A DNA stretch of 36,726 nucleotides. Origin: Lactiplantibacillus fabifermentans DSM 21115. Lineage in GTDB: Bacteria; Bacillota; Bacilli; Lactobacillales; Lactobacillaceae. Positions 6,849 through 14,954 of this stretch are shown piece after piece. The notes under the pieces were generated by a model. That model was not told where the DNA came from, did no database searches, and saw nothing but the letters and a program-made list of their open reading frames with translations. A program made the translations under genes and the position numbers. The DNA is taken from positions 1-36,726 of the forward strand of contig NZ_AYGX02000104.1 in NCBI RefSeq assembly GCF_000498955.2, given 5' to 3'. Within the stretch, counting starts at the first letter, position 1, and every line of letters begins with the position of its first letter.

Positions 6849-8840
6849 TTAATCGGCAGCTAAGGCCGTAATTGGATTCAACCGTGCGGCCCGCCGAGCT
6901 GGTAAGATTGCAGCCAGCCAGGCGATGACTAAGGCCAATACAAAAACCGTAATCACATCACTTAACCGAAATTGGACTAAGTTGTAGCCCGCCAGATGAG
7001 ACAAGGCATGATTTAAGACGGCCCCAATCCCGGCGGCCAGCCCCGTTGCCAAAATGGCACTGAAGCCGCCGACCATCAAGGATTCGCTCGTAAATAAGCG
7101 CCGAATATCGCGGCGACTTTCGCCCAGTGAACGTAAGATGCCGATTTCTTTCATCCGGGCACTCACTGACATGTACATCGTCACGATAATCATTAGTGCT
7201 GAAACAATCAAGGAAATTCCAGCGATGGCCGCCAAGACAGTGGTTGCGACGTTAACGTACGTATTAATATTATCCAAAGTGGCCGAAATACTCGTGGCCG
7301 CAAACTGTTGATGGCCACTATCCCGCAAGCGATTGATCGCACTGACCACCGCTTCATTTTGACGCCGACTCGTTACTCGCACGGTCACAAAAGTCGGTTG
7401 ACTGGTGACTTTGGCGGCTTTGCGCATGGCTTGCATCGTGGCATAATTGGTCGCACTCTCACCAGCACCGCCTTCACTATCCATAATACCAGCGACCGTC
7501 AACGTCCGTTTGACCGTTACTAATTGGTCACGTACATTTAACAGACGATAACTGACGACTACTTTTTGACCAATCAAAGCACGCCAATTTTTTTGTGACC
7601 ATTTTTGCGCCACCGAAGTTTTATCGAGCACAATTTGATTATTACCCGGAACCGTTCCCGCTTTGATACTGCTGCGTTGATTCGTACTCGTCCAGGTCGT
7701 TAATTGCGGTACTGAATAATTCGTTTTACCAATCATTATTGTCGCATCACTCGCCGCTATCCCTGGTTGTACCGCGACCACATGTGATAAATCTTGCAAC
7801 TCATGAACTTGGGTACTCGTAAATGTTGGCATGTGTGCCGCTACCGTTCCCGCCATATCGGGGTCGGTCGCCGCGGCCGCCTGTTCTTCTTGCTCTTTAG
7901 CGCCGTTGACGTAGCGCATGACCGTGATAGACTGGGGGTCAACCAAATTATTAATTTGCTTATTAATATAGCCTTTAACCCCAGTACCGAGCCCATTGAA
8001 CAGCATGACCGCGGCTAACCCAATTGCTGTCCCTAACACAATTAACAAATTCCAAGTCCAAGCATGCCGTAAATGTTTGAAGGCTGTCGCTAACGACACC
8101 CGCCATGGCAACGCCCGGGCTCCTAACCGCGTTGACGTGGCGCTCGGCGTCGTGGTTGGCGCAGCCGAATTATCGGCCGTAATTTGGCCATCCGTCAATT
8201 GCACCGTCCGCGTGCCCGCTTTAGCAACCGTCGCCGAATGCGTGACACAAATGACCAACTGACCACTCGCGGCAATTTGTTGCAAAATAGCTAATACTTC
8301 GGCGGTATTCTGAGCATCCAGCGCGCCGGTCGGTTCGTCGGCGATAATAATTTGTGGATCACTCGCCAGCGCCCGCGCAATGGCGACCCGCTGCTTTTGA
8401 CCACCGGATAATTGATTAGGGTACTTCTTCAACTGATCACTTAAGCCGACTTGTTCAAGTAACGTATGGGCGCGCTGTAGTCGCGCGTGGCGACTTAGCT
8501 TGGTCATATCTAGCGACAATAACACATTATCTAGGACCGTCAAATGACCGATTAAGTTATACGACTGATAAATATAGCCGACCGTTTCACGTCGATAACG
8601 GTCTAACGTTGCCTCACGTTGATGATTAAGTAATTGACCATCAACGCTGACGGTCCCTTCAAAATCACGGTCTAAGCCCCCAATAATATTCATCAAGGTC
8701 GACTTACCACCACCGGATTCTCCTAAAATCGTGACAAATTCACCCAAGTTAAAGTCTAAATCAATCCCTTTTAACACCGGATAAGCATTATGACCAATAT
8801 AATAGGCCTTATGAATCCCTTTCAAGCTCAAATAACTCAT
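6849..8840 (-). CDS. MacB-like ABC transporter, fused ATPase and FtsX-type permease
   Basis: 663 residues from ATG 8840, which has GGTGGGGG just upstream; an earlier ATG at 8879 has no good ribosome binding site. The N-terminal ATPase has Walker A GESGGGKST (40-48), signature LSGGQKQR (144-151), Walker B IIIADE (164-169) and switch His201. A membrane segment near 257-280 is followed by an extracellular domain of roughly 230 residues and three C-terminal membrane segments with the FtsX-like SARMKEIGILRSLGESRRDI motif. This is the MacB/LolCDE-type mechanotransmission architecture in one chain; as a dimer it would be a full transporter. Gram-positive members handle peptides or act in antibiotic resistance. 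Substrate unknown. No adjacent HlyD-type partner is seen. Single gene with its own terminator. Confidence 0.85.
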   Translation of the reverse strand: MSYLSLKGIHKAYYIGHNAYPVLKGIDLDFNLGEFVTILGESGGGKSTLMNIIGGLDRDFEGTVSVDGQLLNHQREATLDRYRRETVGYIYQSYNLIGHLTVLDNVLLSLDMTKLSRHARLQRAHTLLEQVGLSDQLKKYPNQLSGGQKQRVAIARALASDPQIIIADEPTGALDAQNTAEVLAILQQIAASGQLVICVTHSATVAKAGTRTVQLTDGQITADNSAAPTTTPSATSTRLGARALPWRVSLATAFKHLRHAWTWNLLIVLGTAIGLAAVMLFNGLGTGVKGYINKQINNLVDPQSITVMRYVNGAKEQEEQAAAATDPDMAGTVAAHMPTFTSTQVHELQDLSHVVAVQPGIAASDATIMIGKTNYSVPQLTTWTSTNQRSSIKAGTVPGNNQIVLDKTSVAQKWSQKNWRALIGQKVVVSYRLLNVRDQLVTVKRTLTVAGIMDSEGGAGESATNYATMQAMRKAAKVTSQPTFVTVRVTSRRQNEAVVSAINRLRDSGHQQFAATSISATLDNINTYVNVATTVLAAIAGISLIVSALMIIVTMYMSVSARMKEIGILRSLGESRRDIRRLFTSESLMVGGFSAILATGLAAGIGAVLNHALSHLAGYNLVQFRLSDVITVFVLALVIAWLAAILPARRAARLNPITALAAD

Positions 8841-9204
8841 CACCACACCCCCACCGTGGCTTAATTTGACGTCCAGCATAGCACCAGAATATCAATTTCG
8901 TTATTTATAGGCTTGGGTATTTGTGGTTTACAAACATTAGTCGGTATCCACTTTGCATGTGCCAACAAAAAATGTGTTTAAAATACATTCCTTCAAACAT
9001 GGCCTGTTAGCAAACCAAGGGATTCTCTTACCAAGCGCTAATCCCAGAAATAGTCGTCCACTTCACTATTAATCCCAACCCGCTAATCTCAAAAAAGCGG
9101 CTTCATTCAATGCGAGATGAAATAATTTAATTGAGCTTTCAATGGCACATAAAAAGCCGCCCCCAAAACTGGAAGCAGCTATTTAGATACTTATTTGAAT
9201 GATA
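8841..9204. other. Noncoding region upstream of the ABC gene and downstream of argS
   Basis: No gene is supported. It holds the promoter region of the ABC gene at 8840 (no clear -35/-10 pair found), AT-rich sequence, and a possible long-loop terminator at 9091-9160 for the argS transcript. The repeat copy B begins at about 9205. Confidence 0.5.
9091..9160 (-). terminator. Possible long-loop terminator of the argS transcript
   Basis: On the minus strand, GCGGCTT (complement of 9154-9160) can pair with AAGCCGC (complement of 9097-9103), followed at once by TTTTTT (complement of 9091-9096). The loop is about 50 nt, so the call is tentative. Confidence 0.35.
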
Positions 9205-9415
9205 TGACCATTTTAGCTGTAGGTCAGCAGTAATGGAAGTCGCCGTGCAAGTGCCGTTAGTTCGGCATGATTTTCGCCGAGCTTACGGCACCGACACCTT
9301 TGAAGATTGGCGGGCTGGGCCGAGCTTCAAAGTGAGGTTCGAGACCGCTTTTTGGCTCGAACCGGTCGCCACGGCGGCTGGAATTACTGCTGACCGGAAG
9401 CGGCAAGTCGCTTTT
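9205..9415. repeat. Cloverleaf-type dispersed repeat, full copy B
   Basis: Core 9222-9395 is closed by GGTCAGCAGTAAT (9222-9234) and its exact complement (9383-9395). The stem extends with AGTCGCCGTG against CACGGCGGCT. Inside are hairpin 1 (GTGCCGT/ACGGCAC at 9251-9257 and 9285-9291, with TCGGC/GCCGA inside), hairpin 2 CTTTGAAG/CTTCAAAG (9298-9305, 9325-9332) and hairpin 3 GGTTCGAG/CTCGAACC (9336-9343, 9356-9363). Same plan as copy A with different but still paired stem bases. The right end lies 56 nt from the argS stop. The open frame 9233-9448 is part of this repeat. Confidence 0.85.
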
Positions 9416-9450
9416 AACCCAGACTCACGTTTTCTATATCATATCTGATA

Positions 9451-11139
9451 TTACATTTCGTCAGGTGCTTTAACGCCTAATAAGCGTAATGCTTCTTTCA
9501 AGACGATGCTGACACTCTTAACTAACGCTAAGCGCGCATTTAATTCGTCGTCTTCAACTAAAATCTTAGTATTACCATAATACTTGTTGAAGGCTTTGGC
9601 TAAATGAATCGCATACTTGGCAATGACTGATGGTTCGTATTCGTCACTGGCCCGGACAACCGTCGCTGGGAATTCGCTCAATAACTTCAACGTATCCCAT
9701 GCAGCGGGATCACTCAATTGTTGACCATCGGTTGCCAATTCAGGGCTGCCAGCTTTACGTAAGATACTTTCCGCCCGAGCATGCGCGTATTGCACGTAAG
9801 GACCAGTTTCACCTTCAAAACGCACAACTTCTTCCAAGTTGAAGTCGAAGTTGTTCATCCGTTCGTTCTTCAAGTCATGGAAAACAACCGCGCCAATCCC
9901 AACGGCATCCGCAACGGCATCCTTATTTTGTAAATCAGGATTTTTGGCTTCAATTTGTTGATGCGCTAAGTCGACCGCGTCATCTAAGACTTTGTCGAGT
10001 AAGATGACCCGCCCACTCCGCGTTGACAACTTCTTACCACCTTGGGTAATCAAACCGAATGGAATATGGTGAATTTGGTCCGCCCAATCGAAGCCCATTT
10101 CCGTTAAGACTGCTTTTAATTGTTTGAAATGGTTCGTTTGTTCGTTCCCAACGACATACAAGGATTGGACGAAATCATAAGTCCGCTTCCGATAAATCGC
10201 AGCGGCCAAATCCCGCGTGATATAAAGCGTAGCGCCATCAGACTTCTTAATCAAAGCGGGGTTCAAGTCATATTTGCTTAAATCAACGACTTCGGCCCCT
10301 TGGCTTTCATGCAATAAGTCTTTGCTTTCCAAAATATCGACAACTTCTTGCATCTTATCGTTATAGAACGCTTCACCTTTGAAAGAATCAAAGTCGATAT
10401 CTAAACGTTGGTAAATCTTCTTGAAAGCTTTTAAAGATTCTGAACGGAACCATTCCCATAAATGCGTGGCTTCTTCATCGCCATTTTCAAGCTTCTTGAA
10501 CCAATCACGCGCAACGTCGTCCATTTCAGGATGGTCCACGTCTTCTTTATGGAAACGCACGTAGTACTTCAACAAGTTATTGATAGGATCAGCTTTAACT
10601 TCTTCTTCGCTCCCCCACATCTTATAAGCCGTAATCAATTTACCGAATTGCGTACCCCAGTCACCTAAGTGATTGATTTTAACCGGCTTGTAGTCAATCT
10701 TCGTTAAAATGTTGGCTAAGGAGTTCCCAATAACCGTTGAGCGTAAATGACCCATTGAAATTGGTTTAGCAATGTTTGGTGATGACATATCAATCGGCAC
10801 TTGACCTTGCGCGCCAATCTTGGCATCCCCAAAGTTCGCACCATCAGTCAATACTTGGTTCAAGATATCGGCTGAAAAGGCCGCTTTCTTGAAGAAGAAG
10901 TTGACGTATGGTCCCATCGCAACGACTTTTTCAAAGTTGCTTTGGTCAATTTTTTCGACCACGTCGCCCGCAATCATTTGTGGGGCTTTGTGCATAATTT
11001 TAGCTAACGTAAACGTTGGGAAAGCTAAGTCCCCTTGTTTAGATGTCTTCGGTTGTTCAATCTTACTTAAGATATCCGCCATTGATAACTCTGGTAAAGC
11101 CGGTGCCAAGGCGTCAGCGACTTGTTGTTTGTAATCCAT
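9451..11139 (-). CDS. argS: Arginyl-tRNA synthetase
   Basis: 562 residues, the usual class Ia ArgRS length, starting at ATG 11139 with GAGGAGG just upstream. Landmarks are the ArgRS N-terminal domain (about 1-110), the HIGH-equivalent region [17 protein letters not shown], the [11 protein letters not shown] stretch, the KMSKS-equivalent [13 protein letters not shown], and a C-terminal anticodon-binding helical domain ending [13 protein letters not shown]. It charges tRNA-Arg with arginine in the cytoplasm. Expression is controlled by the T-box leader at 11140-11378, which should respond to uncharged tRNA-Arg. A cloverleaf repeat lies just after the stop. The longer open frame starting at 11211 runs back into the T-box and is not used. 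Confidence 0.97.
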   Translation of the reverse strand: MDYKQQVADALAPALPELSMADILSKIEQPKTSKQGDLAFPTFTLAKIMHKAPQMIAGDVVEKIDQSNFEKVVAMGPYVNFFFKKAAFSADILNQVLTDGANFGDAKIGAQGQVPIDMSSPNIAKPISMGHLRSTVIGNSLANILTKIDYKPVKINHLGDWGTQFGKLITAYKMWGSEEEVKADPINNLLKYYVRFHKEDVDHPEMDDVARDWFKKLENGDEEATHLWEWFRSESLKAFKKIYQRLDIDFDSFKGEAFYNDKMQEVVDILESKDLLHESQGAEVVDLSKYDLNPALIKKSDGATLYITRDLAAAIYRKRTYDFVQSLYVVGNEQTNHFKQLKAVLTEMGFDWADQIHHIPFGLITQGGKKLSTRSGRVILLDKVLDDAVDLAHQQIEAKNPDLQNKDAVADAVGIGAVVFHDLKNERMNNFDFNLEEVVRFEGETGPYVQYAHARAESILRKAGSPELATDGQQLSDPAAWDTLKLLSEFPATVVRASDEYEPSVIAKYAIHLAKAFNKYYGNTKILVEDDELNARLALVKSVSIVLKEALRLLGVKAPDEM

Positions 11140-11378
11140 ATTTTCCTCCTCGAGGGTCGCAAAAATGCGTAAAAAAAGCCCCTTACATAAACTATGTAAG
11201 AGACGAGACATTCCCGCGGTACCACTCTAATTGATATTGCATCCACTTATTATCGAATTGTCGTCTTCAAAAGCGCGCTTCGCGCAGGCGTTGATCCGGC
11301 TTCCAGCATCCCGAACTCGCTAAACAACTGTCACTGCGGTACTTTTCTTTCTCATTAGACGTCGTACATTTTAAACCA
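11140..11378 (-). promoter_or_regulatory. T-box riboswitch of argS
   Basis: On the minus strand the leader has the conserved T-box sequence GTGGTACCGCGGG (complement of about 11213-11225). An upstream Stem I region includes an AGTA bulge and an AGCGAGTTCGGGATGCTGG distal part. An intrinsic terminator follows just before the ribosome binding site. The specifier is most likely an arginine CGC codon near the 3' side of Stem I (around 11290-11295), but I could not fix the register. Uncharged tRNA-Arg would favour the antiterminator and allow argS transcription. Confidence 0.85.
11171..11200 (-). terminator. T-box terminator hairpin of argS
   Basis: Perfect 8-bp arms (CTTACATA 11182-11189, TATGTAAG 11193-11200), extended by GGGG on the minus-strand 3' side and followed by a seven-T run (complement of 11171-11177). 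This is the regulated terminator between the T-box motif and argS. Confidence 0.8.
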
Positions 11379-11384
11379 TGCGTT

Positions 11385-11390
11385 AGTATA
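11385..11390 (-). promoter_or_regulatory. Probable -10 element of the argS promoter
   Basis: TATACT on the minus strand lies at the right distance upstream of the T-box leader, between it and the stop of the GNAT gene (11398). No clear -35 box is seen 17 bp upstream. Confidence 0.45.
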
Positions 11391-11397
11391 ACAGAAT

Positions 11398-11859
11398 TTA
11401 CTTAGTTTGGCTAGGCGTCAACTTTAGCACCATATCTTGATGTGGAATACCATCTTCCAAATACACATCCGAAACCGGTACTAACCCAAATGAACGATAA
11501 AACTTGTCCAAATAAAATTGACCTTGAATATTGATTTGGGTCGTGTCAGGCCATAATTTTTGAATTTGGTCGATCGCGGTTTGAACGAGCCGTTGACCAC
11601 TACCATGTCCCCGGGCCGCCTCGCTAACAATGACCCGGCCGAAACGGGCCTGATTGCCATGTTCTTGCATTAAGCGCGCGTACGCGACTAACTGCCCCTC
11701 CGCATCCGTGCCAAATAAATGCAGCGCCGTTAAATCCGTATCGTCGACTTCTTGGTAAGGGCAATTTTGTTCTACCACAAAAATTGCAACTCGCAATTTA
11801 TACATTGCCTGAATTTGACGCGGTGTTAGTTCATCAAAATGATAAGTCTTAAATTCCAT
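11398..11859 (-). CDS. ElaA-like GNAT-family N-acetyltransferase
   Basis: 153 residues from ATG 11859, preceded by GGAGG with 8-nt spacing; the upstream ATG at 11874 overlaps that ribosome binding site and is rejected. The ElaA pattern is clear: LYKLR-like opening MYKLRVAIFVVEQNCPYQEVD, then LVAYARL, and the acetyl-CoA loop RFGRVIVSEAARGHGSGQRL (R-x-x-G-x-G/A type). Near the end are QGQFYLDKFYRSFGLVPV and EDGIPHQDM, also family-typical. It presumably transfers an acetyl group from acetyl-CoA to an unknown amine. It lies just upstream of the argS promoter in the same direction but has no visible functional link to argS. Confidence 0.85.
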   Translation of the reverse strand: MEFKTYHFDELTPRQIQAMYKLRVAIFVVEQNCPYQEVDDTDLTALHLFGTDAEGQLVAYARLMQEHGNQARFGRVIVSEAARGHGSGQRLVQTAIDQIQKLWPDTTQINIQGQFYLDKFYRSFGLVPVSDVYLEDGIPHQDMVLKLTPSQTK

Positions 11860-12161
11860 GTCGTGGCCCTCCAAAAATTACAATATTTTTATTTTAGCAC
11901 TAATCGTCGCAAATAGTGGGCACTAATCGTCGTCTCACAATTTGAGGCCACCACCGATCACAACCATTCACGAACTTGAGGTCCCGCCTGATTGCCCGGC
12001 CAAATGCTCAGTGCACTTCCTAAGCAGCCTACACACTGAGCGTATTGAGCGACAATCAGATGCTTTTCAAAAAATATAACTATTCTTCAAAAATTGATGA
12101 AGCGCGAAATTTACAATGTTAGGATGACACCATTAACAAATTCAACCGAGAAAGTGGGCTA
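11860..12161. other. Divergent noncoding region with a nested inverted repeat
   Basis: No gene is supported between the diverging genes at 11859 and 12162. A nested dyad is present: CTGATTG (11988-11994) with CAATCAG (12053-12059) outside, and GCTCAGTG (12006-12013) with CACTGAGC (12034-12041) inside. It could be a cruciform or a repeat of unknown type. Confidence 0.45.
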
Positions 12162-12425
12162 ATGATGAACAACCTCGCATTTTATGCTTTCTTGAGTGCC
12201 TATGTACTCATCCTCTGTGTAATTAGTTACTATCGGCGTCACCATCCTGACAATCCGCTAATTTTATTCGTCAACCAACACGTTGGCATCCTGCTGTGGC
12301 TCATTCTGGCCTATCTATTTATTAGTAGCTCCCACTTAATTGGTACTGCAGTCGGCAACCTCGTCCTCATCCCCATCTTATATATTGGTTTTGAATACTG
12401 GCGAAAAATGCGTTCCAAACCGTAA
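12162..12425 (+). CDS. Small three-segment membrane protein of unknown function
   Basis: 87 residues with three hydrophobic segments (about 5-21, 39-55 and 59-77) and basic ends (YYRRHHPDN after the first, YWRKMRSKP at the C terminus). I do not recognise a family. Two adjacent ATGs (12162, 12165) are possible starts, and the upstream GAAAGTGGG is only a weak ribosome binding site. Coding is supported by length, plausible membrane topology and a terminator-like hairpin right after the stop. It stands alone, divergent from the GNAT gene. Confidence 0.55.
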   Translation: MMNNLAFYAFLSAYVLILCVISYYRRHHPDNPLILFVNQHVGILLWLILAYLFISSSHLIGTAVGNLVLIPILYIGFEYWRKMRSKP

Positions 12426-12455
12426 AAAAACAGCCATGAATTAATCATGACTGTT
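12424..12455. terminator. Bidirectional terminator between small membrane gene and tRNA-Gly
   Basis: Arms AACAGCCATGA (12429-12439) and TCATGACTGTT (12445-12455) pair over 11 bp with one mismatch. On the minus strand the stem is followed by a T-run (complement of 12424-12430), which would end the tRNA-Gly transcript. Confidence 0.7.
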
Positions 12456-12473
12456 AGCCGAACCTTTCACTTA

Positions 12474-12544
12474 AGCGGGTGACGAGAATCGGACTCGCGA
12501 CGCAAGCTTGGGAAGCTTGAGTTTTACCACTAAACTACACCCGC
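12474..12544 (-). tRNA. tRNA-Gly (anticodon CCC)
   Basis: 71 nt on the minus strand. The acceptor stem is GCGGGTG/CACCCGC with discriminator T. The D loop contains AGTGGTA, and the anticodon arm is CAAGC-TTCCCAA-GCTTG, giving CCC (reads GGG). The 3' CCA is not encoded. The T loop reads TCCGATT, so position 55 is C where T is almost universal. The promoter is at 12562-12590 and the terminator at 12424-12455. Confidence 0.93.
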
Positions 12545-12548
12545 ATTT

Positions 12549-12590
12549 GACAACAGAAATAATTTTAGCATACATTTTTTCTGTTGTCTA
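12549..12590 (-). promoter_or_regulatory. tRNA-Gly promoter embedded in an 11-bp dyad
   Basis: On the minus strand, TAGACA (complement of 12585-12590), a 17-bp spacer, then TAAAAT (complement of 12562-12567). A perfect inverted repeat, GACAACAGAAA (12549-12559) with TTTCTGTTGTC (12578-12588), brackets the -10 region and overlaps the -35 box. It could also act as a hairpin at the end of the upstream DUF2187 transcript. Confidence 0.6.
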
Positions 12591-12608
12591 TGGATATTTA
12601 TAAACTTT

Positions 12609-12854
12609 TTATTCTTCCGCTTCCGGTTCCACAACTGGCTTAGGTGCGGCTTTGATTAATTTTGCTTCAGATTTACGGATAACGGCGCGATGATTATATT
12701 CATTTACAATCGGTTCGTCGGATTTAGTAAATTCCTTGATTAATACTAATACTGAGTTTTCATATACTTTTTCGATTTCACCTTTGAAATCATGTTCAAG
12801 TGATGCAAATTTCTTACCTTGGACGTAATCGCCAATCTTTAATTCTACCGCCAT
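12609..12854 (-). CDS. DUF2187-family small protein
   Basis: 81 residues from ATG 12854, preceded by AAGGAG; the longer frame starting at 12914 lacks a ribosome binding site. The body (residues 1-65) matches the DUF2187/YkvS pattern: KIGDYVQGKKFASLEHDFKG, then EIEKVYENSVLVLI, then NHRAVIRKSEAK. This is a short KOW-like beta-barrel whose function is not established. The tail (about 66-81) is low-complexity Pro/Glu-rich (PKPVVEPEAEE). It lies 61 nt downstream of the MATE gene's stop on the same strand. Confidence 0.75.
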   Translation of the reverse strand: MAVELKIGDYVQGKKFASLEHDFKGEIEKVYENSVLVLIKEFTKSDEPIVNEYNHRAVIRKSEAKLIKAAPKPVVEPEAEE

Positions 12855-12915
12855 GTGAAAGCTCCTTAATTCAAATTGATAACAAATATTATCAAATAAC
12901 TGTCTGAGTTGCAAG

Positions 12916-14313
12916 CTAAATTTCGTCTTTTGCGACGGTTTCTAACGCTGGTTGCACGTTTTTAGGTCGGCGGCGTTCATCATGAGCTTGTTGCCGCAAA
13001 CCACGGACGGCGCCGATGTATGCCGGTAATAGGACCGCACATGACCCTAACCAGGCCAGCGGTTCGGACATGCAGGCGCCCGGATAAGCGAGTAACCGCA
13101 CTAAGATCAAAGCGGCGAAGACCCGCATGAATAATTCGGCCGCCCCGGCAATCGTTGGCACGGCACTGCGTCCCAGACCTTGCAACGTGTTGCGCATTAT
13201 AAATAACATTGAAAGTAAAATATAAGTACTCCCAATAATATTGAAGTACGTTTGTGATAAATTCAAAACGGCCACATCTTGATGACCAACAAAGAGTCCA
13301 ACGAGTTGTTTACCCCAGATGATTTCAATAATCCCGGCGGCCACACTAAAGCTACCTGATAACCACATGGTTTGTTTAACCCCGGTGATAATCCGTTCAT
13401 ATTGATGGGCACCATAGTTTTGCGCGGCAAAAGTCGCCATCGTAACGCCAAATGACATCAACGGTTGCGTGGCCAATTGGTCAATCTTTTGCGCAGCGGT
13501 CGTGGCGGCCACTGAATTCGTCCCTAAGCTATTTAACGCTGCTTGTAAGACGATGGTGCCAATCGCAATAATCGACATTTGAAACGCCATCGGTAAACCG
13601 ACGCGCAAGTGCGCCTTAACCTCAGCCATTTTCAATTTAAAATGCCGACGACCAATGTGCAAAATTGGTACTTTGACTACGATATAGACCACACACATCA
13701 ACGACGCAATTAGTTGCGCCAAAATCGTCGCCCAACCGGCTCCCGCGATGCCCCAGTGAAATCCTAAAATAAACAGTAATTCAAGACCAATATTAATTAA
13801 TGAACTAATAATCAAAAACCATAGCGGTGTTCGACTATCCCCGAGCGCGCGAATGATATTAGATAACAAGTTGAAAGCAATTGGCGCTAACATCCCGCCT
13901 AACATGATTTGCAAGAAAATCCGCGCATCATTAATAATGTCTGTGGGTGTCTGCATAATTAATAAAATATGGTCGACAAAAATCAGTGAAATAATCGTTA
14001 AGATAATCCCAACAATTAAACTGACCACAATACTAATGGCAAAACTACGTCGCACGCCTTTATAGTCTTTAGCCCCGTAATGCTGGGCCGTCAATATCGA
14101 CAACCCGGCCGTCAACCCTTGGGCGAACCCAATAATTAAAAACTGGACACTCCCCGTCGACCCAACCGCCGCCAACGCCTTAACACCTAGCGTCTGACCG
14201 ACAATCAACGTATCTGAAAGACTATAAAATTGCTGAAAAATATTACCGATTAGCAGTGGAATTGTGAACCAAAATATTAGTTTTAATGGCTTCCCCTTAG
14301 TTAAATCGTTCAT
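12916..14313 (-). CDS. MATE-family efflux transporter
   Basis: 465 residues and twelve predicted membrane segments in two similar halves, the standard MATE layout. The opening LTKGKPLKLIFWFTIPLLIG, followed by QQFYSLSDTLIVGQTLG and ALAAVGSTGSVQFLIIGFAQG, is typical of the Gram-positive DinF/MepA-like branch. Such proteins expel cationic drugs or metabolites by exchange with Na+ or H+. The C terminus is a charged cytoplasmic tail (DERRRPKN...). ATG 14313 follows GGGAG. A TATACT-like -10 lies at about 14392-14397 on the minus strand. No regulator is adjacent. Substrate unknown. Confidence 0.9.
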   Translation of the reverse strand: MNDLTKGKPLKLIFWFTIPLLIGNIFQQFYSLSDTLIVGQTLGVKALAAVGSTGSVQFLIIGFAQGLTAGLSILTAQHYGAKDYKGVRRSFAISIVVSLIVGIILTIISLIFVDHILLIMQTPTDIINDARIFLQIMLGGMLAPIAFNLLSNIIRALGDSRTPLWFLIISSLINIGLELLFILGFHWGIAGAGWATILAQLIASLMCVVYIVVKVPILHIGRRHFKLKMAEVKAHLRVGLPMAFQMSIIAIGTIVLQAALNSLGTNSVAATTAAQKIDQLATQPLMSFGVTMATFAAQNYGAHQYERIITGVKQTMWLSGSFSVAAGIIEIIWGKQLVGLFVGHQDVAVLNLSQTYFNIIGSTYILLSMLFIMRNTLQGLGRSAVPTIAGAAELFMRVFAALILVRLLAYPGACMSEPLAWLGSCAVLLPAYIGAVRGLRQQAHDERRRPKNVQPALETVAKDEI

Positions 14314-14689
14314 TCGTTACGCTCCCTTCATAATTGACATGGCTGCAAAGAAACCGTTTTCTAAGTCAACAGTTCCTAAGCAAACTTTGCTAGTATAGCA
14401 AGTTTACGAACGCAATACTAGTGTTTTGCTTCAAATCATTATAAATTTATTTATAACCGCAATTTGTCCTATTTAACCCACTAAAAAAGCGAATTTCTAA
14501 CTGATTATTTGTCAGTTAAAAACTCGCTTAATTCAATCGCAACATTGCTTAATGTAGCGATTAACGAGACCTGATCGTGATGCTGATGCGAAGCCTATCA
14601 ATATCCTGAGCTGCTTCGAAAATAAGTCTTAAGAATTATCCGTCGCGTTTAGTTGCGTAATTTTGCAGCAATAGCGTCCAACCCAAATA
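14314..14689. other. Noncoding region between MATE gene and repeat copy C
   Basis: No gene is supported. It contains the MATE promoter region (TATACT on the minus strand, complement of 14392-14397) and the terminator at 14483-14529. The remainder shows nothing recognisable. Confidence 0.5.
14483..14529 (-). terminator. Terminator of the ABC exporter operon
   Basis: 18-bp arms (14488-14505 and 14512-14529) pair with two mismatches around a 6-nt loop. On the minus strand they are followed by TTTTTT (complement of 14483-14488). It lies about 430 nt past the ABC exporter stop, so the transcript would include the repeat at 14690-14940. Confidence 0.7.
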
Positions 14690-14940
14690 GTGCAACCACC
14701 ATTGAGAATATTCAATCACAATTTCATACACTTACTGTTTTGAAACTGAACTGAATTTAGCAGTTGGTTGACCGTAATGGAACCGTCCTGAGAGTGGCGT
14801 TAACGGACGTTTTTTGCCCGTTTACATCACGGACGTCTTTTGAGACTTGGTTTTCAGGCTCAAAAGATCGGTTCAAGACGTTCCTCAGGCTTGGACCGGT
14901 CCCAGGACGAAGGAATTACGGTCGGTCAACGGCGGCAATC
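14690..14940. repeat. Cloverleaf-type dispersed repeat, full copy C
   Basis: Closely related to copy A, including the left flank CAACCACCATTGA (about 14693-14705). Core 14760-14931. The closing stem is less perfect (GCAGTTGGTTGACCGTAAT against ATTACGGTCGGTCAACGGC). Internal hairpins remain: AACGG/CCGTT, CTTTTGAG/CTCAAAAG and GGTTCAAG/CTTGGACC, the last with a G-T wobble. Its right end is 24 nt from the ABC exporter stop at 14955. Confidence 0.8.
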
Positions 14941-14954
14941 CAACGGCTAACCTG

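Noticed and set aside
9233-9448. 71-codon open frame
   Set aside because: Covers repeat copy B; no ribosome binding site and no protein-like content.
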